64,000 bases of DNA from Mucilaginibacter sp. L294 (GTDB lineage: Bacteria; Bacteroidota; Bacteroidia; Sphingobacteriales; Sphingobacteriaceae), in assembly GCF_001636615.1 (NCBI RefSeq), contig NZ_LGEK01000004.1, forward strand, positions 40,914 through 104,913, in the 5' to 3' direction. The position numbers were made by a program, and so were the translations under genes. The notes under the pieces were generated by a model. The model had not been told where the DNA came from, did not search any database, and was given only the letters and a program-made list of their open reading frames with translations. This document shows positions 1-7,670 of the stretch, piece after piece; positions within the stretch are counted from its first letter, which is position 1; each line of letters begins with the position of its first letter.

Positions 1-363
1 AAAGTAGCTCATTACGCGGCTCATAAAGCGCGCACCAAAATCTTTAAATGCCAATGATGGGCCGTGGAAAAGCTCCAGCACATAAACGTTCTCTTCCAGC
101 TTTACTACAGGCGCGTAAAAGTTAATAGCATCATGAATAATGGCTTTCAGGTCATCCGCAGGGATATCATCACCCAGCAGGTTTTGCGCTACATGGTAAG
201 CAATCTCGGGCAGGGAGTACTCGTCCAGATGGTTCAGGAATTTATCATCCAGGCGGGGTATCTCTACCGGCATGTATAAGCCTTTGTCCTGCGGCATGCT
301 GTTAAAAACCGCCTCTTTAAAACCAACTCTTAGGTCTGTATTGTTAGTGCTGTAGAATTTCAT
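1..363 (-). CDS. thrC: threonine synthase, N-terminal part (cut by window edge)
   Basis: Last enzyme of threonine synthesis: a cytoplasmic PLP enzyme converting O-phosphohomoserine to threonine. The visible 121 residues start at the ATG at 363 (MKFYSTNNTDLRVGFKEAV) and run off the left edge. The motif HGPSLAFKDFG at residues 100-110 contains the PLP-binding lysine (K107), diagnostic of ThrC. It is the third gene of a thrA-thrB-thrC operon and lies 132 bases beyond thrB. That gap holds a long inverted repeat which would be transcribed between the two genes. Identification is confident; the C-terminal three quarters are not visible. Confidence 0.95.
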   Translation of the reverse strand, partial: MKFYSTNNTDLRVGFKEAVFNSMPQDKGLYMPVEIPRLDDKFLNHLDEYSLPEIAYHVAQNLLGDDIPADDLKAIIHDAINFYAPVVKLEENVYVLELFHGPSLAFKDFGARFMSRVMSYF

Positions 364-370
364 TTTAATA

Positions 371-487
371 TCGAATTTCGAATGTTCAATTTCGAATTTG
401 GTTTGTTGTTAATTATAGCTGGGGACTGTTCTTCGCACCTCGCAATAGTGCGCGGTTTAATTTCGAAATTGAACATTCGAAATTCGA
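371..487. repeat. 26-bp perfect inverted repeat between thrB and thrC
   Basis: Bases 371-396 and 462-487 are exact reverse complements (arm begins TCGAATTTCGAATG), separated by 65 bases. In the thr transcript this would fold into a long AU-rich hairpin. There is no clear U-tract, so a terminator role is not shown. It resembles an interspersed palindromic repeat rather than a gene-specific element. Confidence 0.85.
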
Positions 488-495
488 ACACCTCC

Positions 496-1488
496 CTATC
501 CCAAAACCCTTGGCCCTGCATCATTTATAGTTGATACGTAACCGTTAGATCCTATTTTAATACTTGTTAAATGCTTTTGCAGTTTAGATGTGATGCGTTT
601 TGCGGTTTCCTCATCGCGGGTAAAGGCGAATACGGACGGGCCCGAACCCGAGATACCGAAACTTACCGCGCCAAGTTCCATAGCCATCTGGCGCATTTCG
701 TAAAAATCGGGGATGAGCATGCTGCGTACCGGCTCAACTAAAACATCTTTCATACTGCGGCCAATCAGGTCAATATCCTGCATAAACAGGCCACTTACCA
801 GCCCTGCAATATTGCCCCATTGGGTTACGGCATCTTTCATCTGGATGTTTTTACGGATGATCTGCCTGGCTTCCCTTGTAGGTACATCCACATCGGGGAA
901 TACAATGGCGCACCATAAATCTGCCGGATGCGGCAAGCGTATCACATCCAAAGGCTCATAACTGCGGATCAGAACAAAACCGCCTAACAAAGCCGGTGCA
1001 ACGTTATCGGCATGCCCGTGGCCACAAGCCATTTCCTCGCCTTTCATAGCGAAGGGAAGCAGGGTGGATGGGTCTGTATCATCGCCCAATAAAGTTTTAA
1101 TGGCAAATAAACCAGCAACCGTACTGGCCGAACTTGAACCCAAGCCGCTGCCTATCGGCATTTTTTTGTGCAGCTCAATATCGAGGCCAATATCCAGCCT
1201 GTCAATACTGCGCAGGTAATGCTCTACGCTTACGCTTACGGTGTTTTTAGCCGGGTTAAGCGGCAGCCTGCCATCATCGCCGGTAATTTTACTGATGGTG
1301 ATGCCGGGTTTATCGGTTATGCGCATAATAACCTCGTCGCCGGGTTCGTTTACCGCGAAACCCAGCACATCAAACCCGCAAACCACGTTGGCAACAGTGG
1401 CAGGGGCGAAGACGGAAACCGACTCACCAACTCCCCCCCCCGCACGCTGAAGGGGGTGCTTAATATCTTGTATATCTATATTTTCCAT
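496..1488 (-). CDS. thrB: homoserine kinase with repeat-derived N-terminal extension
   Basis: Phosphorylates homoserine with ATP to give O-phosphohomoserine for ThrC. GHMP kinase fold: the ATP-binding motif PIGSGLGSSSAS is at residues 111-122, and the family start VFAPATVANVVCGFDVLG is at residues 26-43. The first 22 residues before it are unusual. They are encoded by a C/G-rich inverted repeat with a run of nine G on the coding strand (plus-strand C at 1433-1441). No other in-frame ATG, GTG or TTG lies between the ATG at 1488 and the conserved domain, so I keep this start. A slip in the G9 run would abolish the enzyme. The gene follows thrA after 43 bases. Confidence 0.93.
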   Translation of the reverse strand: MENIDIQDIKHPLQRAGGGVGESVSVFAPATVANVVCGFDVLGFAVNEPGDEVIMRITDKPGITISKITGDDGRLPLNPAKNTVSVSVEHYLRSIDRLDIGLDIELHKKMPIGSGLGSSSASTVAGLFAIKTLLGDDTDPSTLLPFAMKGEEMACGHGHADNVAPALLGGFVLIRSYEPLDVIRLPHPADLWCAIVFPDVDVPTREARQIIRKNIQMKDAVTQWGNIAGLVSGLFMQDIDLIGRSMKDVLVEPVRSMLIPDFYEMRQMAMELGAVSFGISGSGPSVFAFTRDEETAKRITSKLQKHLTSIKIGSNGYVSTINDAGPRVLG

Positions 1489-1535
1489 ATTGTATCTTAA
1501 AATTTTGTTCCCCCTTCAGGGGGTTAGGGGGTTAA
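1430..1535. repeat. C/G-rich inverted repeat pair at the thrA-thrB junction
   Basis: Two related copies of a motif of the type CCCCCTTCAGGGGGTTAGGGGG face each other. One (about 1509-1533) lies in the thrA-thrB gap and touches the thrA stop. The other (about 1433-1458) lies inside the thrB reading frame. They frame the thrB start codon at 1488. The copy inside thrB is degenerate (CCCCCTTCAGCGTGC on the coding strand) and carries the nine-G run. Confidence 0.7.
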
Positions 1536-3982
1536 TTCGCGCCCACATTTATCAGATCAGCAAATACGCCTGCGGCGGTTACTTCGGCACCTGCACCGGG
1601 GCCTTTTACTACCAGCGGGCGTTCTTTATACCTGTCTGTTGTGAAAGATATAATGTTATCGCTGCCGCTAAGCATGTAAAAAGGGTGGTTCTCATCTACA
1701 CTTTGCAGGGTGATGGATGCCTTGCCGTTTTCCAGTTTACCTATATAGCGTAATACTTTTTTATCTTTTTCGGCCTGTTGTTTCAGGTTGGTGAAGAAAG
1801 CGTCTTCGGCTTTTAGGGCCGCGTAAAAATCCTCTACGGTTTGTGCTTCTAAACAAGCTTTTGGCAATACGCTTTCTATATCAACATCAGCTTCTTCCAT
1901 TTCGTGGCCTGCATCGCGGGCAAGGATCAGTATCTTTCGCATAAAATCCTTACCGCTTAGGTCATCGCGCGGGTCTGGTTCGGTATACCCTTTTTCCTGT
2001 GCCTCTTTTACCACATCGTGGAAATTGGCATCGCCCTTAAAGTGATTAAAGATAAAGGAGATAGTTCCTGAAAGGATAGCTTCGATGCGTTGTATGCGGT
2101 CACCGCTGCTCATCAGGTCTTTTAAAGTACGGATGATAGGTAAGCCTGCGCCCACATTGGTTTCGTAGAAGAAATCTACACCGTGCTTGCGCGCGGTATC
2201 CCTGAATGTTTTGTATTGGGCAAATGATGCCGAGTTGCCGATCTTATTACAGGTTACTACAGATACGTTAGCTTTAAAAATATCTTCGTAAAAGGCAATT
2301 GGTTGTGGGCTGGCGGTATTATCAATAAACACACAGTTGGGCAGGTTCATTTCCTTCATCCTTGCGATGAAGCCGGCTAAGTCGGCCGCGTGGTCTGACG
2401 CCTGCAGGTCGTCCTGCCAGGTATCAAGCGATAAACCATCGGCATTGAAAACCATTTTACGGGTATTGCTGATGCCCACTATTTTAACCTGGATGCCATT
2501 ATTTTTTTGCAGGAAATCTTTATGCGCGTTCAATTGGTTGAACAGGGTTTTACCGATGTTGCCGGTACCTAAACAGAAAGCATGCAATGTTTTGGTTAGC
2601 TCGATAAAGAAGGCATCATGCACCGCGTTCAGGGCCTTGGCCAGGTCATTCGCCGAGATAATAACCGAGATATTATACTCTGACGAGCCCTGGGCGATAG
2701 CCCTTACGTTAACACCATTACGGCCCAGTGCATGGAACAGCTTGCCGCTCATGCCCGGGGTTTGCTTCATATTTTCGCCTACTACGGCTAATATGGCCTG
2801 GTTTTTTTCTACCACCAGTGGCTCCAGCTTATTGGCCAATAGTTCCAGTTCAAACTCCTGTTCTATCAGTTGCTTGGCTTTATCAACCTCGTTTGGCTGT
2901 ACGGCAAAAGTGATGCTATGTTCTGATGATGATTGGGTAATGAGGATGATGTTGATCTGTTCTCTCGCCAGTAGTGAAAACAACCTGCCGCTAAAGCCCG
3001 ATTTGCCCACCATGCCGCTACCCTCTAAATTGAGGATGCTGATATTGTTGATAGACGAGATGCCTTTGATAGGCAAGGTAGACGCTTTGCAATCATGACG
3101 GATAACCGTACCCGCAAAAGCAGGCTCAAAAGTGTTTTTGATAACGATCGGGATTTTCTTTAAAAATGCCGGGATCATGGTTGGCGGATAGATCACCTTG
3201 GCCCCGAAGTAAGAAAGCTCCATTGCTTCGGTGTAAGTCAGTTCTTCCAGCGGGAAGGCCTTTTGCACCATGCGGGGGTCGGCGGTCATCATACCGTTAA
3301 CGTCTGTCCAGATTTGTATTTCTTCAGCATTTAAAGCCGAACCGAATATAGCTGCGGTATAATCACTACCACCACGGCCAAGTGTTGTTATCTGCCCGGC
3401 ATCGTTACCCGCAATAAAGCCGGTTACAATAAGCAGTTTGTCGCTGTTTTCCTGATAAAAGGTTTTGATGAGCAGTTCAGTTAACTCGCTATTTATTTTG
3501 GCATTGCCAAAGGCGCTGTCGGTTTTGATCAGTTCAGATGCATCTACAAAAAGCACATCTTTAAAATGCTGGGCGGAAATTTTGCTTACCATTAAGGCCG
3601 AGCAGCGCTCGCCATAGCTCAGTATCTGATCGCGGGTTTTGGGAGTAAGCTCGCGCAAGGTAAGTACGCCCTGCAATAATTCTTCAAGCTGGTTAAAGTT
3701 TATTTTTAAACGGGTGTAGGCCGGGTTTTGGTTCTGCACATCAAGCAGGGCTTTAACGGCATCAAAATGGCGTTTTTCCAATTCTGCCAATTGCGCGGTA
3801 AACTCTTTGCCTTCGGCCGCGTTCTCGGCCATGGCTACCAGCAGGTTGGTTACGCCACCCATGGCAGATAGTACAACTACCGGGCGGTTGCCGGGTTTAT
3901 CCTCGTCTTTTAAAATTTCCAGTAATGTTTTTATGCTATTTACTGAACCTACCGACGTGCCGCCGAATTTTAGAATCTTCAT
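1532..3982 (-). CDS. thrA: bifunctional aspartokinase / homoserine dehydrogenase
   Basis: An 816-residue fused enzyme that catalyses the first and third steps from aspartate to homoserine. The N-terminal kinase starts MKILKFGGTSVGS and carries GRGGSDYTAAIFG near residue 220. A tandem ACT regulatory region follows (about 310-455), which in this family binds threonine for feedback control. The C-terminal dehydrogenase begins about residue 465 with the Rossmann motif GTGNIGKTLFNQL. An ATG at 4033 is in frame, but starting there would translate the terminator hairpin at 4001-4030. The ATG at 3982 gives the exact family N-terminus and is preferred. First structural gene of thrABC, controlled by the upstream attenuator. 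Confidence 0.95.
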   Translation of the reverse strand: MKILKFGGTSVGSVNSIKTLLEILKDEDKPGNRPVVVLSAMGGVTNLLVAMAENAAEGKEFTAQLAELEKRHFDAVKALLDVQNQNPAYTRLKINFNQLEELLQGVLTLRELTPKTRDQILSYGERCSALMVSKISAQHFKDVLFVDASELIKTDSAFGNAKINSELTELLIKTFYQENSDKLLIVTGFIAGNDAGQITTLGRGGSDYTAAIFGSALNAEEIQIWTDVNGMMTADPRMVQKAFPLEELTYTEAMELSYFGAKVIYPPTMIPAFLKKIPIVIKNTFEPAFAGTVIRHDCKASTLPIKGISSINNISILNLEGSGMVGKSGFSGRLFSLLAREQINIILITQSSSEHSITFAVQPNEVDKAKQLIEQEFELELLANKLEPLVVEKNQAILAVVGENMKQTPGMSGKLFHALGRNGVNVRAIAQGSSEYNISVIISANDLAKALNAVHDAFFIELTKTLHAFCLGTGNIGKTLFNQLNAHKDFLQKNNGIQVKIVGISNTRKMVFNADGLSLDTWQDDLQASDHAADLAGFIARMKEMNLPNCVFIDNTASPQPIAFYEDIFKANVSVVTCNKIGNSASFAQYKTFRDTARKHGVDFFYETNVGAGLPIIRTLKDLMSSGDRIQRIEAILSGTISFIFNHFKGDANFHDVVKEAQEKGYTEPDPRDDLSGKDFMRKILILARDAGHEMEEADVDIESVLPKACLEAQTVEDFYAALKAEDAFFTNLKQQAEKDKKVLRYIGKLENGKASITLQSVDENHPFYMLSGSDNIISFTTDRYKERPLVVKGPGAGAEVTAAGVFADLINVGAN

Positions 3983-4000
3983 TTTTGCGATAAAATAAAA

Positions 4001-4030
4001 AAAGCCTTCCTCTTTGCGGAGGAAGGCTTT
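4001..4030 (-). terminator. attenuator terminator hairpin of the thr operon
   Basis: Perfect 12-bp stem (4001-4012 with 4019-4030) and a 6-base loop. Read on the minus strand it is AAAGCCTTCCTC, loop CGCAAA, then the complement, followed directly by TTTTATTTTA. This is a canonical intrinsic terminator placed 18 bases before the thrA start codon. Its 5' arm contains CTTCCTCCG, which is complementary to a segment at the end of the leader peptide gene. Confidence 0.92.
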
Positions 4031-4063
4031 CATTTGGTTTTTTTATGTTTTTACACCATACGA

Positions 4064-4129
4064 TTATCTTCCTCCGATATTTATCCCGGTGGTAATAATG
4101 GTAATAATTGTGGTGTTGTTAATTGTCAT
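4064..4129 (-). CDS. thrL: thr operon leader peptide (21 residues)
   Basis: ATG at 4129, TAA at 4064-4066. The peptide begins MTINNTTIITIITTG and ends with a Gly-Gly-Arg. Six of 21 residues are Thr and seven are Ile, the amino acids derived from this operon's product. The closest known analogue is the enterobacterial ThrL, also a short Thr/Ile-rich peptide. The codons for the last residues contain CGGAGGAAG (plus strand 4068-4076), a perfect complement to CTTCCTCCG in the terminator 5' arm. Stalling at the Thr/Ile codons would leave this segment free to block the terminator; reaching the stop codon would cover it. Too short for most gene finders. Confidence 0.88.
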   Translation of the reverse strand: MTINNTTIITIITTGINIGGR

Positions 4130-4171
4130 ATATATTATGTCGGTAAAGTAAGTAGATTTTATTTTAAATAC

Positions 4172-4199
4172 CAAATGTAAATTGGTTTTATTTTTTCAA
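4172..4199 (-). promoter_or_regulatory. thr operon promoter (TTG-N17-TACATTTG)
   Basis: On the minus strand TTG (4197-4199) is followed after 17 bases by TACATTTG (4172-4179). This matches the Bacteroidota -33/-7 pattern TTG-N17-23-TAnnTTTG exactly. It would start transcription near 4165, about 35 bases before the thrL start codon. Confidence 0.75.
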
Positions 4200-4229
4200 T
4201 GCCTTTAAATCTTCCTAAATTGCGGCCGT

Positions 4230-5147
4230 ATGCAGGGACTTATAACAAAATCGACCGGGAGCTGGTACCAGGTAAGAAGCGGTGACGAAACCATCGATTG
4301 CCGGATCAAAGGGAAATTCCGGATAAAGGGTATCACAACAACCAACCCACTGGCGGTTGGCGATGTGGTTGATTTTGATATGGAACCGGAGCAGGGCACC
4401 GGTATTATCACCAATCTGCATCAGCGTAAGAACTATATCATCCGTAAATCTATTAACCTATCCAAACAGGCGCAGATCATCGCGTCAAACCTGGATAGGG
4501 CATTGCTGGTGGTTACCCTTGCCTCGCCACGCACCTCATTGGGTTTTATCGACCGCTTTTTAGTTACTGCCGAAGCTTACGATGTCCCCGCCTGTTTAAT
4601 ATTTAATAAGCTCGACCTTTTTAGCGATGAAGGATTAGAGATACTGGCCGATTACCAGGCCGTTTACGAAAACATTGGCTACCCATGTTATTCAGTATCG
4701 GCCTTAGAAGGAACCAATATAGATGAAGTACAAAACTTGCTGAAAGATAAGGTGACGCTTTTCTCCGGCCACTCGGGCGTGGGTAAATCCAGCCTCATTA
4801 ACCGTTTGCTGCCTGATCTTGACCTGCGCACGCACATGGTATCTGAATGGAGCGACAAGGGTATGCACACCACCACCTTTGCCGAAATGTTTGAACTACC
4901 ACAGGGCGGCTATATTATTGATACCCCCGGCATTCGTGAATTAGGTGTTATCGATATAGAAAAAGAAGTGCTGAGCCATTTCTTCCCTGAAATGCGCGAA
5001 CGGATGAACCAATGCCGTTTCAACAACTGCCGCCACATCAACGAGCCGGGCTGTGCGGTGCTGGATGCGCTGGAAGAAGGCGAAATATCACAATCGCGGT
5101 ATGATAGCTATTTGAGTATTTATCATGGGAATGATACCAGGGCTTAA
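4230..5147 (+). CDS. rsgA: ribosome biogenesis GTPase RsgA
   Basis: A 305-residue GTPase that acts late in 30S subunit maturation. It shows the circularly permuted G-motif order of the family: NKLD (126-129), then the P-loop GHSGVGKSS (180-188), then DTPG (231-234). An N-terminal OB-fold (1-80) precedes them. A C-terminal zinc knuckle has Cys262, Cys267, His269 and Cys275 (CRFNNCRHINEPGC). It is transcribed away from the thr operon, so 4130-4229 is a divergent promoter region, and is followed by dtd in the same direction. Confidence 0.95.
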   Translation: MQGLITKSTGSWYQVRSGDETIDCRIKGKFRIKGITTTNPLAVGDVVDFDMEPEQGTGIITNLHQRKNYIIRKSINLSKQAQIIASNLDRALLVVTLASPRTSLGFIDRFLVTAEAYDVPACLIFNKLDLFSDEGLEILADYQAVYENIGYPCYSVSALEGTNIDEVQNLLKDKVTLFSGHSGVGKSSLINRLLPDLDLRTHMVSEWSDKGMHTTTFAEMFELPQGGYIIDTPGIRELGVIDIEKEVLSHFFPEMRERMNQCRFNNCRHINEPGCAVLDALEEGEISQSRYDSYLSIYHGNDTRA

Positions 5148-5159
5148 GAGAGGCAAGAT

Positions 5160-5240
5160 GATGAGAAGCAAGAGCCAGGAAAGAAAGATAAATATTAATA
5201 ATAAGCGGTCTTGATTCTTGCGTCTTGACTTCTTGAATCT
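5160..5240. repeat. degenerate inverted repeat in the rsgA-dtd gap
   Basis: The left half is rich in AAGCAAGAGCCAGGAAAG and the right half in TCTTGATTCTTGCGTCTTG. The halves are imperfect reverse complements. It looks like a decayed copy of an intergenic palindromic repeat; no function is evident. Confidence 0.45.
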
Positions 5241-5249
5241 ATTCAAAAT

Positions 5250-5702
5250 ATGCGTGCAGTAATACAACGGGTTTCGGAGGCATCATGCCGGGTTGATGGT
5301 AACATCACCGGGCAAATTGGCATTGGGTTTTTGGTTTTATTAGGTGTTGAGGATGCCGATACCGATGACGACCTGCAATGGCTGGCACAAAAAATAACAG
5401 GACTGCGTGTTTTTGGCGATGAAAGCGGACTAATGAACAAAGCCCTTGCAGATATTGGAGGAGATATATTATTGATATCTCAGTTCACTTTATTTGCGCA
5501 AACCAAAAAGGGTAACCGCCCGTCGTTCCTTCGCGCGGCAAGGCCGGATAAGGCTATCCCAATGTATGAGCAAATGATAAAAACGCTGGGAACCATCACC
5601 GGCAAAAAAATAGCCACGGGGATTTTTGGTGCCGATATGAAAGTGAGCCTGGTGAACGATGGCCCGGTGACGATTACCATTGATACGAAAGTTAGGGAAT
5701 AG
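5250..5702 (+). CDS. dtd: D-aminoacyl-tRNA deacylase
   Basis: A 150-residue enzyme that hydrolyses D-amino acids (and glycine mischarged on tRNA-Ala) from tRNA, a translation quality-control step. Family signatures are the start MRAVIQRVSEAS, LISQFTLFAQTKKGNRPSF in the middle (the SQxTL motif of the active site) and NDGPVTITID near the C-terminus (the Gly-Pro motif). Full length for the family. It lies 102 bases after rsgA and converges on the symporter gene across a repeat-containing gap. Confidence 0.95.
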   Translation: MRAVIQRVSEASCRVDGNITGQIGIGFLVLLGVEDADTDDDLQWLAQKITGLRVFGDESGLMNKALADIGGDILLISQFTLFAQTKKGNRPSFLRAARPDKAIPMYEQMIKTLGTITGKKIATGIFGADMKVSLVNDGPVTITIDTKVRE

Positions 5703-5728
5703 AGCTTCGCTTCATTAATTTGTTGCCG

Positions 5729-5837
5729 TCACTCGGCTCCTGCCGAGTGACTATATTATTACACGGCGTCCCGCCGCAGTATGTTGGTGGCGACCAGAGG
5801 CCTTAAAATAGTTATCACTCGGCTGGAGCCGAGCGAT
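5729..5837. repeat. paired hairpin repeats between dtd and the symporter
   Basis: Two related palindromes. 5729-5752 has perfect 10-bp arms (GTCACTCGGC, loop TCCT). 5814-5837 is ATCACTCGGCT followed by its near complement with one mismatch. They sit in the 142-base gap between converging genes. No U-tract is present, so they look like an interspersed repeat pair rather than classical terminators, though they might still insulate the two transcripts. Confidence 0.7.
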
Positions 5838-5844
5838 TGCGTGA

Positions 5845-7545
5845 TTATTTTATCACCACCGCTTTCTTATCCTTAATAAAGCTATTCAATACCGACGCGA
5901 TAATAATAACCCCGATACAACCTATCGCATTTAGCCACAAGTAAGCCACGGTTTCGTAATAACCCATTACGCATATAATGGCTTCAGTAATAACCGCAGC
6001 TACAAATACTGCCGTTCCCTGGATCTTTTTAAGGTAAAAGGCCACAATGAACACCCCTAAAATGGTTCCATAAATGTAAGAGCCTAATTGGTTCACAGCC
6101 TCCAGCAGGTTGCCTATTTTGCTGGCATAAAGTGCCATGCCTATACAAACCAGTCCCCAAAAAAAAGTTGCCAGGCGCGATGCGGTTACATAGCTGTGGT
6201 CAGATTCGCCGGGTTTTAAGATGCGCTTGTAGATATCTATCACCGTGGTTGATCCCAGCGCGTTCAATCCGCTTGCGGTTGAACCCATTGATGCCAGGAA
6301 GATAATGGCGATGAGTAAGCCTATCAATCCTTTTGGCAGGTATTGTGTTACAAAAGTGAGGAACACGTAATTGGTATCGTTCACACTATCGTTACCGCTG
6401 CTTTTTTTGATGACGCTGATGGCCTGTTTGCGGATAGTATCCGTTTGTGCTTCAGCCGTTTTAAGGTCGGCCTTTGCGCCGGCTATTTGTTGCTGGTCTT
6501 TGCTATCCAGGGCTTTTACAAGGCCTTCTGTTTTTTGTTTCTTTTGATCAAAGGCGTCGGCATATTGCTTTTCCAGCTGATTGAATTGCGGGGCATACTG
6601 GCTTTTCTTTACCTGCTCTACCTCGTAGTTATTAAAGAAAACGGGCGGCTTGTTAAACTGATAAAAACTAAATACCAATACGCCTAATAACAATATTAAA
6701 AACTGCATCGGTACTTTTATCAGGCCGTTCATGATCAACCCCAACCTGCTTTGGCCAACCGTGCTGCCGGTTAGGTAGCGCCCAACCTGGCTCTGGTCTG
6801 TACCGAAATAGGATAATTGCAAAAAGAACCCGCCGATGATACCGCTCCATATATTATAGCGGTTATTAGGGTCAAATTTCCAGTCGATAACGTTCATGCG
6901 GCCCAGGTTGCCGGCCAGCTTAACAGCTTTGCCAAAGCCTACATTTTGCGGTAACAGCATCACCACAAAAACACCTGCCACAAACATCCCGGTAAAAATG
7001 ATGCTCATTTGCAGCAGCTGGGTGTATGATACCGCCTTTGCCCCGCCATAAACGGTATAAAACAAAACCAGGCCGCCTATAAAAAGCGTAGTATAAGTGG
7101 TGTTGATATGCAATATGCCTGACAGGATTATAGCCGGTGCATAAATAGTTATAGCGGTGGATAAACCGCGCTGGATCAGGAATAAAATAGAAGTAAGCGC
7201 CCGGGTTTTCAGATCAAACCGCTGCTCTAAAAATTCGTATGCCGTATATACCTTAAGCTTGTGGAAAATGGGCACAAAGGTAATGCACAGCACAATCATG
7301 GCCAGCGGCAAACCGAAGTAGAATTGCACAAAGCGCATCCCATCGCTGTAGGCCTGGCCCGGGGCCGATAAAAAGGTAATGGCGCTGGCCTGTGTGGCCA
7401 TAACAGATAAACCGACGTGGTACCATGGCAGCGAGCGGTTGCCCAGGTATTGGTCGATGTTTTTACTGCTGCCGCTTTTCCATACGCCGTAGGCAACTAT
7501 GGCAAGCAGGGTGCAGCCTAAAACTATCCAATCGGTTAAACTCAT
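5845..7545 (-). CDS. sodium:solute symporter (SSS family)
   Basis: A 566-residue inner-membrane transporter, probably importing an organic solute (sugar, sugar acid or similar) with Na+. The N-terminus has the SSS pattern (residue 28 onward SKNIDQYLGNRSLPW) and TM1 with ATQASAITFLSAPG. At least 12 hydrophobic segments are visible. Unusually, residues about 300-392 form a charged, Lys/Gln/Ala-rich, probably coiled-coil stretch inserted between two membrane helices. The ATG at 7545 overlaps the stop of the small upstream ORF (ATGA arrangement), implying coupled translation. Neighbours suggest the substrate may be released by the secreted PIG-L enzyme of the same operon; the substrate itself cannot be read from sequence. 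Confidence 0.88.
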   Translation of the reverse strand: MSLTDWIVLGCTLLAIVAYGVWKSGSSKNIDQYLGNRSLPWYHVGLSVMATQASAITFLSAPGQAYSDGMRFVQFYFGLPLAMIVLCITFVPIFHKLKVYTAYEFLEQRFDLKTRALTSILFLIQRGLSTAITIYAPAIILSGILHINTTYTTLFIGGLVLFYTVYGGAKAVSYTQLLQMSIIFTGMFVAGVFVVMLLPQNVGFGKAVKLAGNLGRMNVIDWKFDPNNRYNIWSGIIGGFFLQLSYFGTDQSQVGRYLTGSTVGQSRLGLIMNGLIKVPMQFLILLLGVLVFSFYQFNKPPVFFNNYEVEQVKKSQYAPQFNQLEKQYADAFDQKKQKTEGLVKALDSKDQQQIAGAKADLKTAEAQTDTIRKQAISVIKKSSGNDSVNDTNYVFLTFVTQYLPKGLIGLLIAIIFLASMGSTASGLNALGSTTVIDIYKRILKPGESDHSYVTASRLATFFWGLVCIGMALYASKIGNLLEAVNQLGSYIYGTILGVFIVAFYLKKIQGTAVFVAAVITEAIICVMGYYETVAYLWLNAIGCIGVIIIASVLNSFIKDKKAVVIK

Positions 7546-7670
7546 TCAAAAGATTTTGTAATGAGCCAAAATACTAAAATTAAAAAAACCAGCCATACGA
7601 TAACAATACCGTAAAACTGGTTCCAGTTTTTTATAAATGAGGGGAGATCGCTATCCTTAGACCTCCTCAC
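7542..7670 (-). CDS. 42-residue single-TM protein in the symporter operon
   Basis: Small open frame from a GTG at 7670 to a TGA overlapping the symporter ATG. The translation begins VRRSKDSDLPSFIKNWNQF and continues with one strong membrane helix (GIVIVWLVFLILVFWLI), ending in KSFE. The GTG start overlaps the end of the 65-residue gene upstream. It is the only start codon after the preceding in-frame stop. Both gene overlaps and a coherent TM segment argue that it is real. I do not recognise a family; it may be an accessory subunit of the symporter. Confidence 0.55.
   Translation of the reverse strand: MRRSKDSDLPSFIKNWNQFYGIVIVWLVFLILVFWLITKSFE

Noticed and set aside
64..279. 71-codon plus-strand frame at the left edge
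   Set aside because: Antisense to the well-supported threonine synthase frame.
2337..3098. 253-codon plus-strand frame inside thrA
   Set aside because: It is a shadow of the thrA coding strand: no family pattern, Ser/Pro/Leu-rich composition, and no upstream start context.
3983..4033. Extended thrA start at 4033 giving 17 extra residues
   Set aside because: The added codons are the terminator hairpin of the attenuator, and the family N-terminus begins exactly at the ATG at 3982.
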